Assembly (NCBI GenBank): GCA_910591455.2 | Contig: OU342809.1 | Coordinates: 10,495,815-10,559,814 of the forward strand | Direction: 5' to 3' | DNA from: Pholis gunnellus | Lineage: Eukaryota; Chordata; Actinopteri; Perciformes; Pholidae | Length of the DNA stretch: 64,000 bases | In this document: positions 1 through 14,300 of the stretch, in pieces | How the letters are laid out: each line of letters opens with the position of its first letter | Numbering within the stretch: position 1 is the stretch's first letter | The notes under the pieces: generated by a model | Seen by the model: the letters and a program-made list of their open reading frames with translations, nothing else | Databases searched by the model: none | Told to the model about the DNA's origin: nothing | Position numbers and translations under genes: made by a program

Positions 1-415
1 ATTGTGTCCACTTCTACAATACTTCACTACAATACTCTCTTGAGGGATGCTGGGTAGAATTGTTGATTTGATTGAAATGATCCAAATATGACAGAAGGTT
101 GTCATCATGAGGACAGAAGTAAATTTGATTTGAACGTTATTAAGTCGAGGCAGAGAGTCCAGTGTTTGATGTTGCGTTGCTGTCACCAGGAGGACAGATA
201 AGGGGGATTCTGCACATACCTGTTGGCTCTGCTGCCAGTGTATAAATGGCAACCTGGACGCTCGGGGACGAACCCATACTGACACACACACACACAGGTT
301 GGCTGTCAAGATAAGTCATGGCCAGTGCAGTGGCAGAATACTATGAGCGTGATTAGTTTTCTAAACCTGAAGCTAATCCTTTCTGCACGGATTGAAGTGA
401 GTTTTAATGTTCTAG
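1..415 (+). promoter_or_regulatory. tpo: tpo promoter and 5' leader
   Basis: This stretch precedes the first tpo codon. A clear TATA box (TATAAA) lies at 241-246, about 170 bases upstream of the start codon, so transcription probably begins near 270. A short CA run follows at about 284-296. The start codon at 416 sits right after a good splice acceptor (tgttctag). The leader is therefore probably spliced, with a donor near 395-400 (GAAGTGAGT), although an unspliced leader is possible. No thyroid transcription factor sites were assigned. The TATA box is read directly; the start of transcription is inferred. Confidence 0.55.
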
Positions 416-3400
416 ATGGACGCAGCACTCATGGTGAGTTTCACTTCTTTCCTTCTTATTTTAATAGAATAAAGATGCACATTTCTTGAAATATTCAGTT
501 AGGTGTGTTCTGGTTTTAGGTGTCCGTCTCTCTGCTTGGACTGGCTCTTGTTCTGCTCTCCTTCCCTGAGCGTGCTTCTCTGAACAGGGCATTTGACAAC
601 ACCTCAGGTAGGATTTCTGTGTGATTGTTACTGATGAGGCCAGATACTGAGGTTTTCTAACCGCATCTATGTTTTCCTTTGTGCTAATGTCAGGAGCTGT
701 GTATCCAGGATCTGTATTTGTAAGGGAGGCACTTCAGAGGGCGATTGAGCTGACGGATGCTGCTTACGCACGCACAAGTGAACGGTAAAGATGACTGGGT
801 CACCATGGAGATATTTCAGACCCGCTGCAAAATTTACATCATCATTTTACATCTGTACAGCATTGTTGTACTAAACGCTATTAATGTTTCCAGGGTGAAG
901 AAGTCTCTGTCTGAAGGCGCTCTGAGACCCAGTGACCTGCTGGCTCAGTTTAAACAGACTGAAGCCGAGACCAGGACTCAGATCAGGGCTGCAGAACTGT
1001 TGGACAACACAGTGGAGCTGATCAGAGAGATGGTCTACACCCACACAATGGTGCAGCCCGACCATCAGGGTACAGAGCAGCAGAAAAACACAACACATCA
1101 CATTTATTGGCTACTAGTACTACAACTAGTACTTATCTTACATGCAAGGCCCGCCATACATTGGCTTTCAGTTTCGGACTACAGATAACCATCGGGTACT
1201 TTTTACGCTGTCCTTTAATTTATCCTCGTATAATGCAACAAACATGTTCCCAGATTCACTGTCGAAAAAGCGAAATATTCGTAAAAGTGAGCAAAATATA
1301 ATAGTAAAATAATCAGAAGGTAAAAGGTACAAATTCACAGAAAATGTCGGGAGCCCGTTGGTTCAAATAGGTTTGTCTTCTTCTGACATAAGGCAAGAGC
1401 AAATGATCTGATCACCCACTCCAAAGAAGTTACAGCCAGCTGTTGTTTTTTCTTCTAAATATTATAGTTATTATTTGTACGACTTAGATGTTTGTGTTAA
1501 CTGTATGTTCCCAAAGAGCTGCTGAGTGAAAGAGACATGGAGAATCTGCTGCAGGTGACTGGCTGCTCCGCTGAGCTGCAGAGACCCAGCTGTGACACCG
1601 ACTGTCTGTCTGAGCGCTACAGATCCATCACAGGAGAGTGCAACAACAGGTTATTGCTTACACAATAGACAACTTGTAGCCACAGAGCAGTGCTGACTTA
1701 TAATAGATTTAGATGTTTTTTGATATGTGTCTGTTATGTTTTTTTGTCCTGTTAAGACATAATCCCAGATGGGGAGCTGCAAACATCCCATATTCCCGCT
1801 GGCTGCCTGCAGAGTACGAGGATGTGTGGGGGATGCCCAGAAGCTGGGACCCGGAGCACACCTACCATAACGCCAGTCTGCCTCCAGTAAGAGCCCTGCA
1901 GCAGCCCCCAGTCGTCCTCTTGTCCCGTCATCTGCCGTGATTTAAACCCTCCTGATTTTGTTTGGTGTCCAGGTGCGGCTGGTGTCTCAGGAAGTGCTGT
2001 TCACTCACAATGAAAACATCTCCTTGGACTCCACTCTCTCCCACCTGCTGGTGGAATGGGGTCAGTGGATTGACCACGACGTGGTCCTGACGCCTCAGAG
2101 CCCCAGTACGTCCTCATTCAGGACAGGAGCTGACTGCGCACACACCTGCAGCCGGGACACGCCGTGCTTCCCCATACAGGTACACTCCTGCATCTTTGAT
2201 TTTATTCGGTAATAGAACTTTTATTTGTCTTCAAAGAAATGTGTGTGCCTAAGACGCTCGATATACATACTAAAATCAATATTTAAATTGTTTGAATTTT
2301 CCATATGCATAAAGTACATAGTACACATGCAATATATATAGTAAAATAATGAAGGTGCATGGCAAAAATGAACCACTTACAATGTTGTGAATCACAAGCA
2401 ATGAATAACTTGGGTATTTTATCACAATATTATTATGAAAAAATACTTTAATAGTTAAAACAAGAATATTTGTTTTCCCCTCATCACCCACTATAAAAAA
2501 CATATAACCTCTCTCTCTCCAGATCCCTCTGTCAGATCCTCGCAGTGGCGTCCAGAGTTGTATGCCTTTCTTCCGCTCTGCTCCCAGCTGTGTTGCTGGA
2601 GTCCCGACTCATCGCCACCGAGAGCAGCTCAACGCCATCACCTCGTTTGTAGATGCCAGCATGGTGTACGGCAGCTCCGCTGGTATGGCCTCGACTCTGA
2701 GAAACCGCTCGTCTCCTCTCGGCTCAATGACCCTCAACTCCCAGCACTCAGACCAGGAGCTGGCCTACATGCCATATTTGCCACGCCAACAGCCTCACCT
2801 GGACCCCTGCGGACCCCGAAACTCCATCACCTCAGGGTCGTTGGAAAGATCCAGGCAGCAGGAGAACACCACATCCTGCTTTCAAGCTGGTGAGCGAGTA
2901 AATGTAATGAGTTGACTGTTCGCTGCAGGCTTCAGTGGAGCTTTCGTTTATGATTTGTGTTTCACAGGTGATTCAAGAGCTAATGAACATCTGGGTATGA
3001 TCGCGCTGCACACACTCTTTCTGAGAGAGCACAACCGGCTGGTCAAAGAGTTGCACCTGCTCAACCCTCGCTGGAGCCCTGATACACTTTATCAGGAGGC
3101 CCGCAAGATCATGGGAGCCATTCATCAGGTATCTCTATAGCAGCTTCTATCTGTTCACTTCTACCTACATGAGCATACCAGACACTCTGACCTTCTTTTT
3201 ATCTTTCCAGATCCTAACATGGGAGCACTACCTGCCGCGGGTCCTCGGTGAGCGTGCCATGTCTCGTCTGATGCCTCCTTATAAGGGGTATGATCCCGAG
3301 GTGGATCCCAGCATCGCTAACGTCTTTGCAGCTGCTGCTTTCCGTTTTGCCCACGTCACCGTGCAGCCAGTGGTGACCAGGCTGGGGCCAGGATACACCA

Positions 3401-6321
3401 CCAACGCCCAGCATCCCCAGCTGCCTCTGCATCATTCACTGTTTGCGTCTTGGAGGGTCGTGCAGGAAGGTAAAACTTCGAGGATGTGATACATTTAACT
3501 CAAATTGCATACAATTTCTTATCTGCTTCTATCTCTCTTTTTTCTCCTGGTGTGTCAGGTGGTATAGACCCTGTGCTGCGTGGCCTGTTGCTGTCTCCGG
3601 CAAAGCTGCAGACTCCAGGTCAGATGATGGTGGAGGAGCTGACAGAGAGGCTGTTTCAGGCACAGGGAGGGATGCCTCTGGACCTCGGGGCCCTTAACCT
3701 CCAGAGGGGCCGGGATCACGGCCTGCCTGGTACCAGGTTTCTTTGTTCTGGCACAGTACAGTGTTTTACCATCACGGTAGCTTTTTACATTACAGCTCAG
3801 TAATAACATGGTTATAGTGTAGTAATAGTTTGAATGTAAAGAGGTTGTAATTAACCATGTGATCACCAAAGTAATAACTCGGTAGTAAGACTAATACAGT
3901 CTACGGTATGTTTGAGTCTTTTGCCACAGGTTATCAGTGAACCGTGTTCATTTATTCTGATGTTTAGTAAAGGTACTTTTTGTCTCAGGTAATTGAAACC
4001 CGGTATTTAATGCTCCCCCTCACTTCCTGTCCCATCTCACCCCATAAGGATACGGCTCATGGAGAAAGTCCTGCAGCCTCTCTGTTCCCAATACTACATC
4101 AGAACTGGCCGAAATTCTGGCTAACTTCACGTTGGCTCACAAACTCCAGCTCCTCTACGGCACGCCACACAACATCGATGTGTGGGTCGGGGCCATCTCT
4201 GAGCCCGCTCTTCCAGGAGGCCGAGTCGGACCACTGCTGTCCTGCCTGCTGGCGAAACAGTTCATAGCGCTGAGAGACGGGGACAGGTGATACCAAATCC
4301 TCCGATGTAACATTATGACCATTAAAATGCAAGAAGAGACATCTGAAACTGTCTTTCGTCTCCCCAGGTTTTGGTGGGAGAGAGAAGGAGTGTTCACCAG
4401 CACCCAGAGGAGACACCTCCACGACGTCTCTTTGTCTCGTATCATTTGTGACAACAGCCACATCGCTCATGTCCCCGCTGACCCGTTCTCACGTACCGAG
4501 AGGCCAGAGGACATGCTGGCCTGTTCGCACCCGCTGATCTCCCACCTCAACCTCAGCCCATGGAAAGAACCAGACACAGGTGAGGAAGTTGAAAAGAAAA
4601 CAATGTGATATCAGGTCTGTCTTGTGTTTTCATACGGACATGTCTGCCCTCTCTTTCAGATCCCAACTGTGGTCCGATACCCAGGATTCAATCTGGCTAC
4701 TCCCTGCTCTGTGACTCTGTGATTCTGTATCAGTGTCACTCTGGCTTCAAGCTGCTGGGAGCGTCGTCTGTCAGCTGTGATCCAAACAGCCAGAAGTGGA
4801 GCTCCACACCCCCAACGTGTCAAGGTACGAAGACTAAACTAGGGCCTGGTGACAAGGCTCGAATAGATGAAGATTCTTTTTAAGACCAGCGCAACAAATT
4901 ATGGTTTATGTGTTAAAAATCGAATATAACAAAATCTTTCGATGGTGATCTTGAGATTCAGACGTGAAGCATAACTTTCCTAGATCTTGGAAACCATAAT
5001 CAGCAAAACAATCTTCCAACAAGGTCCATTCATAAGGTCTTCTGGAGCTTTTGATCTCATCACATGAACTTCCTTAGCAGATGGGAGTTTTCCCAGATGT
5101 CAAGAAATTGTAGCTGTTAACATTTCTATTTCTCGGAGTACTTTAATGGCTTCTTATCTACATAAAGTTAATTATTGACTTTGGAAACAGTCGACTAAAT
5201 AATCTCAACACATGGTTAAGAGTGAAGGTTCAATCTCAACATGTAGGAGACAAAACCTCAAATGCGATCAAAAACTCCAGAAGAGCTTCTCAATTAATCT
5301 TGAGGTGAAATTTCTTTGTCAGCTATTATCAAACTATAATTGTTTGATTTTGTGAGAAACCGGCGATTAGCTACAAAATGCACGCGTCATTGATATCAGT
5401 GTTTTTTTCCTGATTGTTGCAGATATTGATGAATGTAAAGAACAAACTTCTGTCTGCCCACAACATCTGGAGTGTCTCAACACACCAGGTTCCTTTATTT
5501 GCTCAGGTTGGTTCAGAGTATTTGAAGATTATTTTAGCACATGTTCTGTCTACTTACATTGCTGAGTCATTTAACACATGCACAGCATAAAAACATCTCT
5601 TTACTTCTGGTCCTGGACCTTCATGTCTGTGTGCACTGATCCAGAACCCTCCACGCTGTCCGTCGTCTCCGTCGTCACTGCAGTGGTAGTCGTGATCTGT
5701 GGTGTGGCGGCTCTGCTGATGATCATGTTCTGTTGTCGAAGGTGAGACACTGGAGGTACAAATCGACTTAATGGTTCCAGGTTTTTTTGTTATTTCATAC
5801 AAATACTAAAGGACTGCCTATATAATCTGTGGGTGGCTCAAATCCGATTTTAAAAACAACGACTAAATCCTTAAGAGTGTAACTTGCATCGGTATTTTTC
5901 AACCTGGAACCTCCAAACAAGCCGAGATGGCAAACTAAAAGGTTCACTGAAAGTGCTTGTTTTTGCCACTGACTGCAATAACTGCAATTACGAGACAAAT
6001 TAAGAGTAAAAAGTACAGAATTTGTCTGATATATAATTGACTAGAAGTGTAAAGTTGCATAAAATGGAAAAAAGGTAAATTAAAGTACACATACCTTGGA
6101 TTTGTACTGTACTTAAATGTAATGTACTTAGTCACATTCTACCACTGCTAAAGTCATACATATTTAGTAAATTGACATGTCCCATGAATTGTTCATTCGC
6201 CCCTGTAACATAATAAAACATAATAGTTTTTAAGTTAAATTTGAATAACTATCTCTGTTGCAGATATTTTCCGAAGAAAGAAGAGTTGGTCAATGCCGGA
6301 TGTTGCCAGGGGAAAAGTTAA
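416..6321 (+). CDS. tpo: Thyroid peroxidase, 17 coding exons, 884 aa
   Basis: This is a type I membrane haem peroxidase that iodinates thyroglobulin and couples iodotyrosines at the apical membrane of thyroid follicle cells. Exons: 416-433, 520-607, 694-784, 894-1069, 1517-1649, 1757-1886, 1973-2179, 2523-2889, 2968-3128, 3211-3469, 3559-3729, 4049-4286, 4368-4579, 4660-4824, 5423-5506, 5645-5741, 6264-6321. They total 2655 nt in one open frame. Domains: a signal peptide (about 1-29); an animal haem peroxidase domain with distal Asp246/His247 (GQWIDHD), proximal His505 (RFAHVTVQP) and the GRDHGLPG segment; a sushi/CCP module (about 751-805); a Ca-binding EGF start, DIDEC (about 806-833); a membrane helix (about 835-861); and a short cytosolic tail. 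The peroxidase-CCP-EGF-TM order is specific to TPO and excludes myeloid peroxidases. The EGF exon encodes only four cysteines. Human TPO is 933 aa; most of the difference is in the tail and EGF region. Confidence 0.95.
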
Positions 6322-7057
6322 GAGTTTGGTCAAACGTTTGTTTTAATGTTCCTCTAAAGCATGTTATTTGATTATCTTACTGTCTTCATTATTTTAAGTT
6401 GCAAATGTATTGATCTTTGCACTTTCTGTCTATAGTAGTAGAATATTTTGTCTTGTTAATTTATAACATTAAGGCTCGACTAACGTTTTACATTAATAAG
6501 TATCCCTGTTGTAGATCATTGTAGAGAACTACTACTACCCATAAAGCATGACCTGCTCATGTGATCACATGTTTTGTCCTCTGACTACACATTATGTCAC
6601 CGACCAATCCAAGTCAAACTATTTATTCAGGTTGTAATCTGTATGATGAGGCCATGAAAACAGAATAACAAGCTTACCAAAGTCCTTTCAATCCGGAAAC
6701 GAAAATCTTACTGGAATGTCTGCTCCAGAAACAGATTTTCATACCATAAAGCCTCTCTGAGCGGGATATCGTCTCTGTATCCCTGTGCCTTATTCCTGCT
6801 TACAAACCCGTTACGTAACTGTGAGTTTCAGAGCGTTTGGTATCGGGGTAACCATGTTCCTAGTGACGACCTTAATCTGCAGCCAAGTCGGCGTCGTGGC
6901 CTGAGACAAATAGGTCTCTGATTCAAAATGAACTACAGTGATGCATCATCTTTCTCAAACTTCAGCGTAAACTTCACAAAAGGCCACAAAGAGCCGACGT
7001 CAAACCAGCTGATTCATTTGTCTTCTGTTAGATTTTGCTCTAACGAGACCTCTAAAT

Positions 7058-7080
7058 CACACACACACACACACACACAC
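7058..7080. repeat. (CA)n microsatellite
   Basis: About eleven CA units in the region downstream of tpo. Confidence 0.9.
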
Positions 7081-7255
7081 TTCGAAGGAGATGTAGTGAG
7101 GCTACAATGCCTCGTCTTTAATGGAGTGTTTTCATTATCAGTACACTGAGGTTAGGAACCCCAAAGCCCAAAAGAAGGCTAAGAAGCAGTTATTGCACTT
7201 TCTGACACAATATTCTTCACTTTTACCTTCAACGGACTGTTTCTGTACAAATTGG

Positions 7256-7259
<4 letters not shown>

Positions 7260-7291
<32 letters not shown>
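7260..7291. repeat. (AAT)n microsatellite
   Basis: About ten AAT/ATA units, followed by an interrupted aacaataat. Confidence 0.9.
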
Positions 7292-7295
<4 letters not shown>

Positions 7296-8304
7296 TAATT
7301 CTATACTATGAAGTACAACCAATATACACTGTATAATATGGCTATGCACTACATTCATGCAAAGTAATTTATGGCTTTAACATGTACACACTCTTCATTG
7401 CAAACATGCAAAACTACAGTTGTGCATATTGCAATCACTTCTATTGAAGCGTGTTCATTTTTTTTTGACTATATTGTAAAACAGTCACTATTTTGAGTGT
7501 GGAGGTGTCATAACTAAGTTATTAACATTATTTTGGATTATGAAGTTCAGGTCAGGCTTACATGAAGCGGTTTCAATTACGTGTTTGTACAAGGCATCTA
7601 GAACAAGTAGTGCAAGAGTGCATCAACAAAATGAAGGCCATGCTGAGACATGTTTGAGCCGATAAATGAAAGTAACTAAGAGATGCTAGCGAGCATTATA
7701 TTTATGCAAGAATAAAGAAAACGACCCAAATATTTGTTCTGTGGAAACCATGTGGATATTGTCAATCTCACAGGAGAATGATTACATTACATAGTTATAC
7801 AAGTATGTAATACTTGAGGTAAGAGACCAACTAAACTCTCTACACTGCTTTTATTCTTTGTGCTCATCTTTTCAACAGACTAACGCCTGGAACATGAAAC
7901 TTAGAGTCTATGTGTATCAACATGAGAAGTTGTGTATACTCCGCCGGGGAGGTTCAGAAAAAGTAACAATTCTCCTCACCGGTGGAGAGAATTACTGGAG
8001 GCCTGCAGTATAACAGAAAATATATCTTACACATCTGGGAATACCACTATCTTTAAAGTCATGTTATTTCACTTCTTTCTAGCTGTGCTGTTTCAACTCT
8101 TTGTCATATTGCATAAAAGTGGCACATGAACATTTTCTGCTTCCCTTGTTGATCAACCTCTGCTGCAGCACTAATTCTGTACAATCCCTGCTACAAAAAC
8201 TGATCCAAGAACTGTTAGTTACCACAGTTTAACCCTGACCTTGAATAATCAAGGTCCTGGGATCACGCTGTCCCGTCGGGTGTTTCAGTGGACCGTCAGG
8301 TCCT

Positions 8305-11300
8305 CTAGCCCTGGTCAGTGAGGTAGAAACCTAACTTGGCCACAGTCATCTCTCTGCGGAGACGCATCACCTCCCAGAACATCTGCTCCGCTGGACGAAG
8401 GCAAAGAGACGACAACAAGAAAAGATACAACACGTCAGCTGCCTGAATAAAACCCTTGTTGGCAAAGAAAGAGGCAAAACGGATTCATACGAAGAAAACA
8501 ACAAGATGTTTAAAATACACGTTAGTATTAACTTACCATCGTGTCTCACCAGGCCCTGCTGGATGTAGCGGATATAAGTACAAAAATTGCAAACAGCCGT
8601 GATCTAGAAAGTTGAGATAAGGACAAGGTCACATGTAGCAACACTTATCAGCTGTGCGTCTAATGAAGGTTACAGAGATTAGGTGATAGTTACCCGTGCT
8701 CGGCTGGAAGGAGAGATGTAATAGTAGCTCCCCTTGTCGCCAAGTTTAATGCGATGTCGGCAGAGGCGCGACATGCCGCTTAATGCACATTTTCTACAAA
8801 CCGAAAGATCAGTTGTCAGACAATTACAGCTTCAACACGTGAATACACACGGTCACTGTTTAATCACAGCAAACACGAGTAAAATCCCTTCCGGTATTAT
8901 TAACAACAGAACTTGGGCAACTTTGAATTAAGACTTAAGTGAAAACACATTCCAGACACAAACGTTTTAGAAGAGAAACAGCATAAAACAAAAATAGTAG
9001 TGCACAATCAGAGAAAGTTAGTCACTGGAAGAGGAAAAGGTTCATTAATATATATTCAGACACATGCAGAAGTCATTAATTTACAGATTTGTTTACAACC
9101 TTTCAGACGCCTGGATCGGCAGACTTCATGCTGCAGTAATTCGTGTTAGTGAAAAGCAAGTGATTGTTCCTGAGAGGACTTACGTCTCTATTCCTGCCCT
9201 AAAGCCACTGGAAAGAAAAGATTATCTTAAATCAGACAGTGATTAGAAATGTGCCTGTTAATTCAGATACGAGGGAAGACAGTGAAACACCTTCTATGAC
9301 CACTAATCATCAGGGGGAATTACAAAACCAAAGAACAGTGGATTGTCAGTGCCGATTTGGCCATTGTTTAGCAGTGAATGGTGAAAGAGAGGACACATTG
9401 ACAGATGATATGTCGTCGTGATAACTCACTTCGGGCCGCCACACTCGATAGCGGAGGCTTTCACTATCGGTAACGCCGACATGGCCACCGGCTCGATAGT
9501 CAAAGAGTTGTTTTCCACTGCACTCTGCACCAGCTGCGACAGCTGTGAAGAACAGTTATCAATAATGTTAACATGACTTTAAACTAGGAGTGTCGCAATA
9601 TACCGGTACTTTGACAACTGATATTTAAAAAAGGAAATATTAGTATCCTGCTAACAGTCTAATAAACATATAATAATATTATGTAAATAATCCAGTGCCT
9701 CTGAAATGGTTACAGAGTCTCTCTCCACATCCCTATACTCGCATTGAGTGTAGGCTTAATTGCAATGGTCTGTTATTCAGAGCTGCTCTAAAGAAGGAGG
9801 TAGGAGTGTCATAACGTGCAAGTAATCTACTCTCTCCCCACATCGCTACACAAAGATTTTGAGTGCAATTCATTTGCAAGAAAACAGACTAAACACACAA
9901 TAAACACAGACTGATGGCATTCATTTGCATGGGTTTAAAAAAATAATAATTCTGTGGATATTGCAATAATATTGTCATCATGAATTCTTTAGACCACGAT
10001 AATCGTGTCGTGAAAATGTGATAATGCTACAGCCCTACTTCAAACAATGAAATATAACAAACGCAGTGGTAGGTTCTGACCTCAGATCTCGTGAAGGAGA
10101 GGCAGGGTCCGATGTCTTCTCCGTAGATGCGACTCAAGAAGGCAGAGGAGCGCTCTACACTTGGATTCTCCTTCCACAGCAAAAACTCTGCGTACAGAAC
10201 AGAGTCCATCTGAAAGAAGAAAACTCACTTATTAGACCGCTTGTCTTATGAGTCACCCAATGCCGCCCCCACCCGAGACAAACCCTGTTAAATTACAGAA
10301 GCTTGCAAGTGACACGATAAAAATCACATTTTCAAAAACAGAGACAGGTGATCAGGCTAACTAATCCAATAAATATGATATTCACAGTCAACTCTTTTGA
10401 CCAACTCTTTCCCAAAACAGTCAGAAGCCATAAACATTGTTAAGCTTCATATTGTTTTGTCAATCCTAAAAATAATTGCTATAATTATCAGAAATCTGAA
10501 AGACTTAAGGCCCATACACACTGAAAGCATTAAATGACACGCTCAATCTTTTAACTTGATTTGAATAATGACATTCCTGGTTCAAAACTACAATGTGGAA
10601 AAGATCGAATTTTTGATAGATGAAAGCTTAATTAATGTGAAATTGGCGTCACACGATCCACTAGATGGAAGAACGAAGAAGTAAAACTCTGCTGGAGTTT
10701 CTGAAAGTACAAAAACACCCAGTCAATTCGCTCTTGTGTTACAGAGTGAAGCCTCGATACCTCGTGAACAATCTTTGGCTGAGAACAGACATTGTCCTGC
10801 AGAACGCAAACAAACTGCCATCAAGTTACAAACGTAGTGACAGCTGATGTGACTTACCGCCTGAGAAATGTGTCATTTTAACCAGTAAAAGTTAGCATAC
10901 TACAACAGTAATATTATTACTAACTAATAATGTATTTCTTTAATTAAATATTGTCCTCTGTGGAAAATGTGTTAGCATTTCATTCCTTCTAGCTCTCTCC
11001 AAACAGCTACTGCTGCTGCAGCTTTGGTCGATGGGTTCTTTTATTTGACGTTTCAAAATCTAAAACAAGGTTGAAGTCGTTTGGCATGCCTCACAACGCT
11101 TTTGGTGCGTGTACGACCATTTAAATCTGTAGGTGTACTTAAAATTAAGAGCGCCAGGCGTTTTTTAAAGGCGTTTGGGCTCTTAAGAGGCCTGGTCGAA
11201 GAGATGCAGTTACCTGTCTGCTGTCAGTGCACAGCCTCTCCCCCCGCTCCTGCGAGTAAGGGTCAAATGTCACACTGACAGATTGGCCAGGAACAAGGCA

Positions 11301-14300
11301 GAGTATCAGAGAGAGGAGAGCAGGAACAGCAGGCTGAGAGAGGAAGAGCGACCAGAGACAGAGAGGAAGAACAAGTCCAGAGAGGTTAGTACTGGCAGAA
11401 AAGAAAAAAGCAAAGAGAACTGGAACTGGAAACAGAGATGAGGGGTAGAAACAGAGAAACACACAAAGAAGAAGAAAGGGCAAATGCACAAACTTCCTCA
11501 AGGTTACCTCTCGGTCCTCTTTGGCCGCAGTGGAAACTGAGGAAGGTTCTGGCTTTCCAGGTGAAGACGTGAAGGCACCGCTCGCGCTCTTATTGCGGAC
11601 GTGGCGTGACGCTCCCCTGGTTCCTGACGGCTGCAGCTGTGGATGCAGCTGGCGGTTCGGTGAAGAAGGTGTTGATGTCAGCACCAGAGTCTTGAGTGCC
11701 GTCACCTCTGCTTGCAGAACATCGATCTGGGAGCCAGACGCAGGAAAAGTACAGAAGAAAAAAAGGAAATGGGGAAAGTGACAAAAGTCTGATGATGGAA
11801 GGAAAATCAATAACAGTAACTTTATTTTCTGACATCAAACGTATCTAAAATAAAAATAGCATCTGCCAATTTTTAAGACACATCAGTTCAATTCAAAAGT
11901 AGTTCAGCTGCAGTGAATGAATTTAAATGACACAAAGTACAGAAACAGAGAAACGTCATCACACACCTTTCCCTGAGCCTCCTTCAGTTGTTTCTCCGCT
12001 GCTGCTTGTTTGACGTTAGCTTCATTCACCATCTTGTGAGCTTCCTGTTGCGATGAAGATTGAAACATTATCACAAAGTCTGTTATCCATTTGTACTGTG
12101 GTTTTGAAAAAAGATGTCTGAAATCTTTGATTTCGTTTACTTTAAAGTCATGTATAACTGGGTATATGTAGGTAAAAGTATATGTGAAAGTCTGTGTACA
12201 TTTCATATTTTAAAATACACAAATAGATTTTGTGTAATGTGCAAGGAAATTAAATAAAACAAATATGCATTGTTTCCCGTGTCTCTAAATTGAGGATTTG
12301 GTGCTTCCCTCTAGTTATAGAATTGTTAAATTAGCGTCCTATGATTTCTGCGATGTGGAAAACACAAATGCAATTGCGAAATTTGATGATACGCATAATG
12401 CTTCTCTTCTTTACAACTGAGCCACAGTTGGGCAACTGTGGAATTTTCTTTCTCAACCACATTATTAAACATGTGCTTAGATCATAAACATAAAAAAACA
12501 TTTAAAAAACAGATTTAATAGGGCCATATAAATGGATTATGTCTGGGTTTCAGACAATCAGACAAAACTAGACATCTGGAAAATCTTGATGAACATTTCA
12601 CTAATCTCTGAAGTTTTAAGGATTCATTAATTACTGCAATTCTGGGGCAAGAAAACCAAAACAATGAACCACAAGAGGCTAAAACGTTCTGTCGAGCTGA
12701 AGAGTTGATAATTGATGAGATGATTGAAATGCGTCACATCACTTGATTATTGCTTACTTCAAACAGACTGGCAGTCAGCTCTTCCAGCTCCTGCTCCAGT
12801 TGGATCCTGACCTGTGACAGGCGCTCACACTCCTTGTCCTTTAGTTTCAGTTCCTGAATTGTGTAAGAGAACAGTTCACAATCACATTTGACACGGAAGG
12901 ACATTTGCATCGTCAACGTTTTTTCAAGTCACACAACGCGTTGTGTGTCTATGTGCAATAGCATAAAGTAGGTTACAACACCTTCTTTGCAGCGTCCAGT
13001 TGTTCCCGGAGGATCTCCGAGCCCTTTTCTCTAATTTCTTTTTCTTTGATCTCCAGCGAGGAGCTACGAAGCCGGGAGAGGCTGCCATGGTCCCTGCCTG
13101 AGATGGACCCAGCCTTGCCTCCGCCCTCCACTCTGGACTTGGGCTCTGGATCCAGATCTACCAACCTAACATAGAGAAACATAAAGATGTCATGTCCACT
13201 CCTAAACCTGAGTTGTTATAAAGTCAGGGTACTATGATATTAGGTTGATGTAATGATAATGACCCACAATTCATCTTTCCTGTAGCTCTGTGTTGGAGGT
13301 CATTGAGTGTATGTCTTACTTGTGGGTGCCAAGGAGCTACAGATATAAATACATTTTTAAGATTTTACTTTTAACTTTCAGATTTATTTTAAGATAACTC
13401 TTGTACACATTAAATACTAACATTAGATGTCAACCTTAGTGTTGGAGTTTTTCATTCACACATGGATAAACAGAAAGTGACTCTAACAAGGAACATGAAA
13501 CTATGAAGTCATCATTTTCATGTATAGGACTGGGTGATCATCAGTAAAAAAAATACATATATACACTAATTGGTATTCATTAGGTGCACCTGGCTAAAAT
13601 AAATTAAATCCTTAACCTGACAGTAAGGTTATATTGTTCAGTTTTTGAGAGGCTGTAGTTTTCTGTTAGTGTTTCTAATATTTTGTCTACCTCATTCATG
13701 TATAGCCAATGTTTCAACAAAAGAAAATCATGCAATAGGAAAATATTGGCCAATTCATGAGCCCAGATAATTATTATTAACAGGATTTAATGCAAGGCTG
13801 TTTTTGTTTTTAGCAAGGCAAACCTAACAAACCGAGAACTGCTAAACCTGTGAAATACACAATAGGTTTACACTTTAAATATAAATATAAAACAAAACAT
13901 AAAATGATTCCCCCTTCAGGTTTCAAACATTGTTTTCTTATCATCAGTTTGAAATAGACAGCAGGATTGTGTCTGGCAACATAAACATATTTTCATTCAC
14001 AGCTCTGATGAAGAAACATTTCCCCTCTGAGTCACTGTCAGTGAAATCCCTTGAGACCTCTGAGAGACCTCTGAGAGACCCCGGACCACAGGTTTAGACC
14101 CTCTGCTCGTGCATTAGCAATCGCAACATTCAAACGTTTGAAAGCTTAAAGCTGCAAAAACGACCGTGACCCACAAACATTAACCGTTGCTTTCAGCCAT
14201 AGACGTTGGTTAACAGTTAACGCTGCAACTTTTTACAGCGGGGTAGGTCTCCCTCAGTATCCGCCCTTACCCTGTCAGTGTCCCGGGACCGCAGATCAAT

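Larger units (their letters stand above)
6322..8304. other. tpo / rab3il1 convergent intergenic region and 3' UTRs
   Basis: tpo (+) and rab3il1 (-) end facing each other here. An AATAAA near 7711 on the plus strand could serve tpo. TTTATT near 7849, read as AATAAA on the minus strand, could serve rab3il1. The region is AT-rich and contains a CA repeat and an AAT repeat, listed separately. The small open frames show no recognisable protein family and no codon-like composition, so I call no gene. Confidence 0.5.

Noticed and set aside
11145..11810. 221-codon minus-strand frame taken as one ORF
   Set aside because: Only its part at 11726-11508 is a rab3il1 exon; the rest reads through introns and is low complexity.
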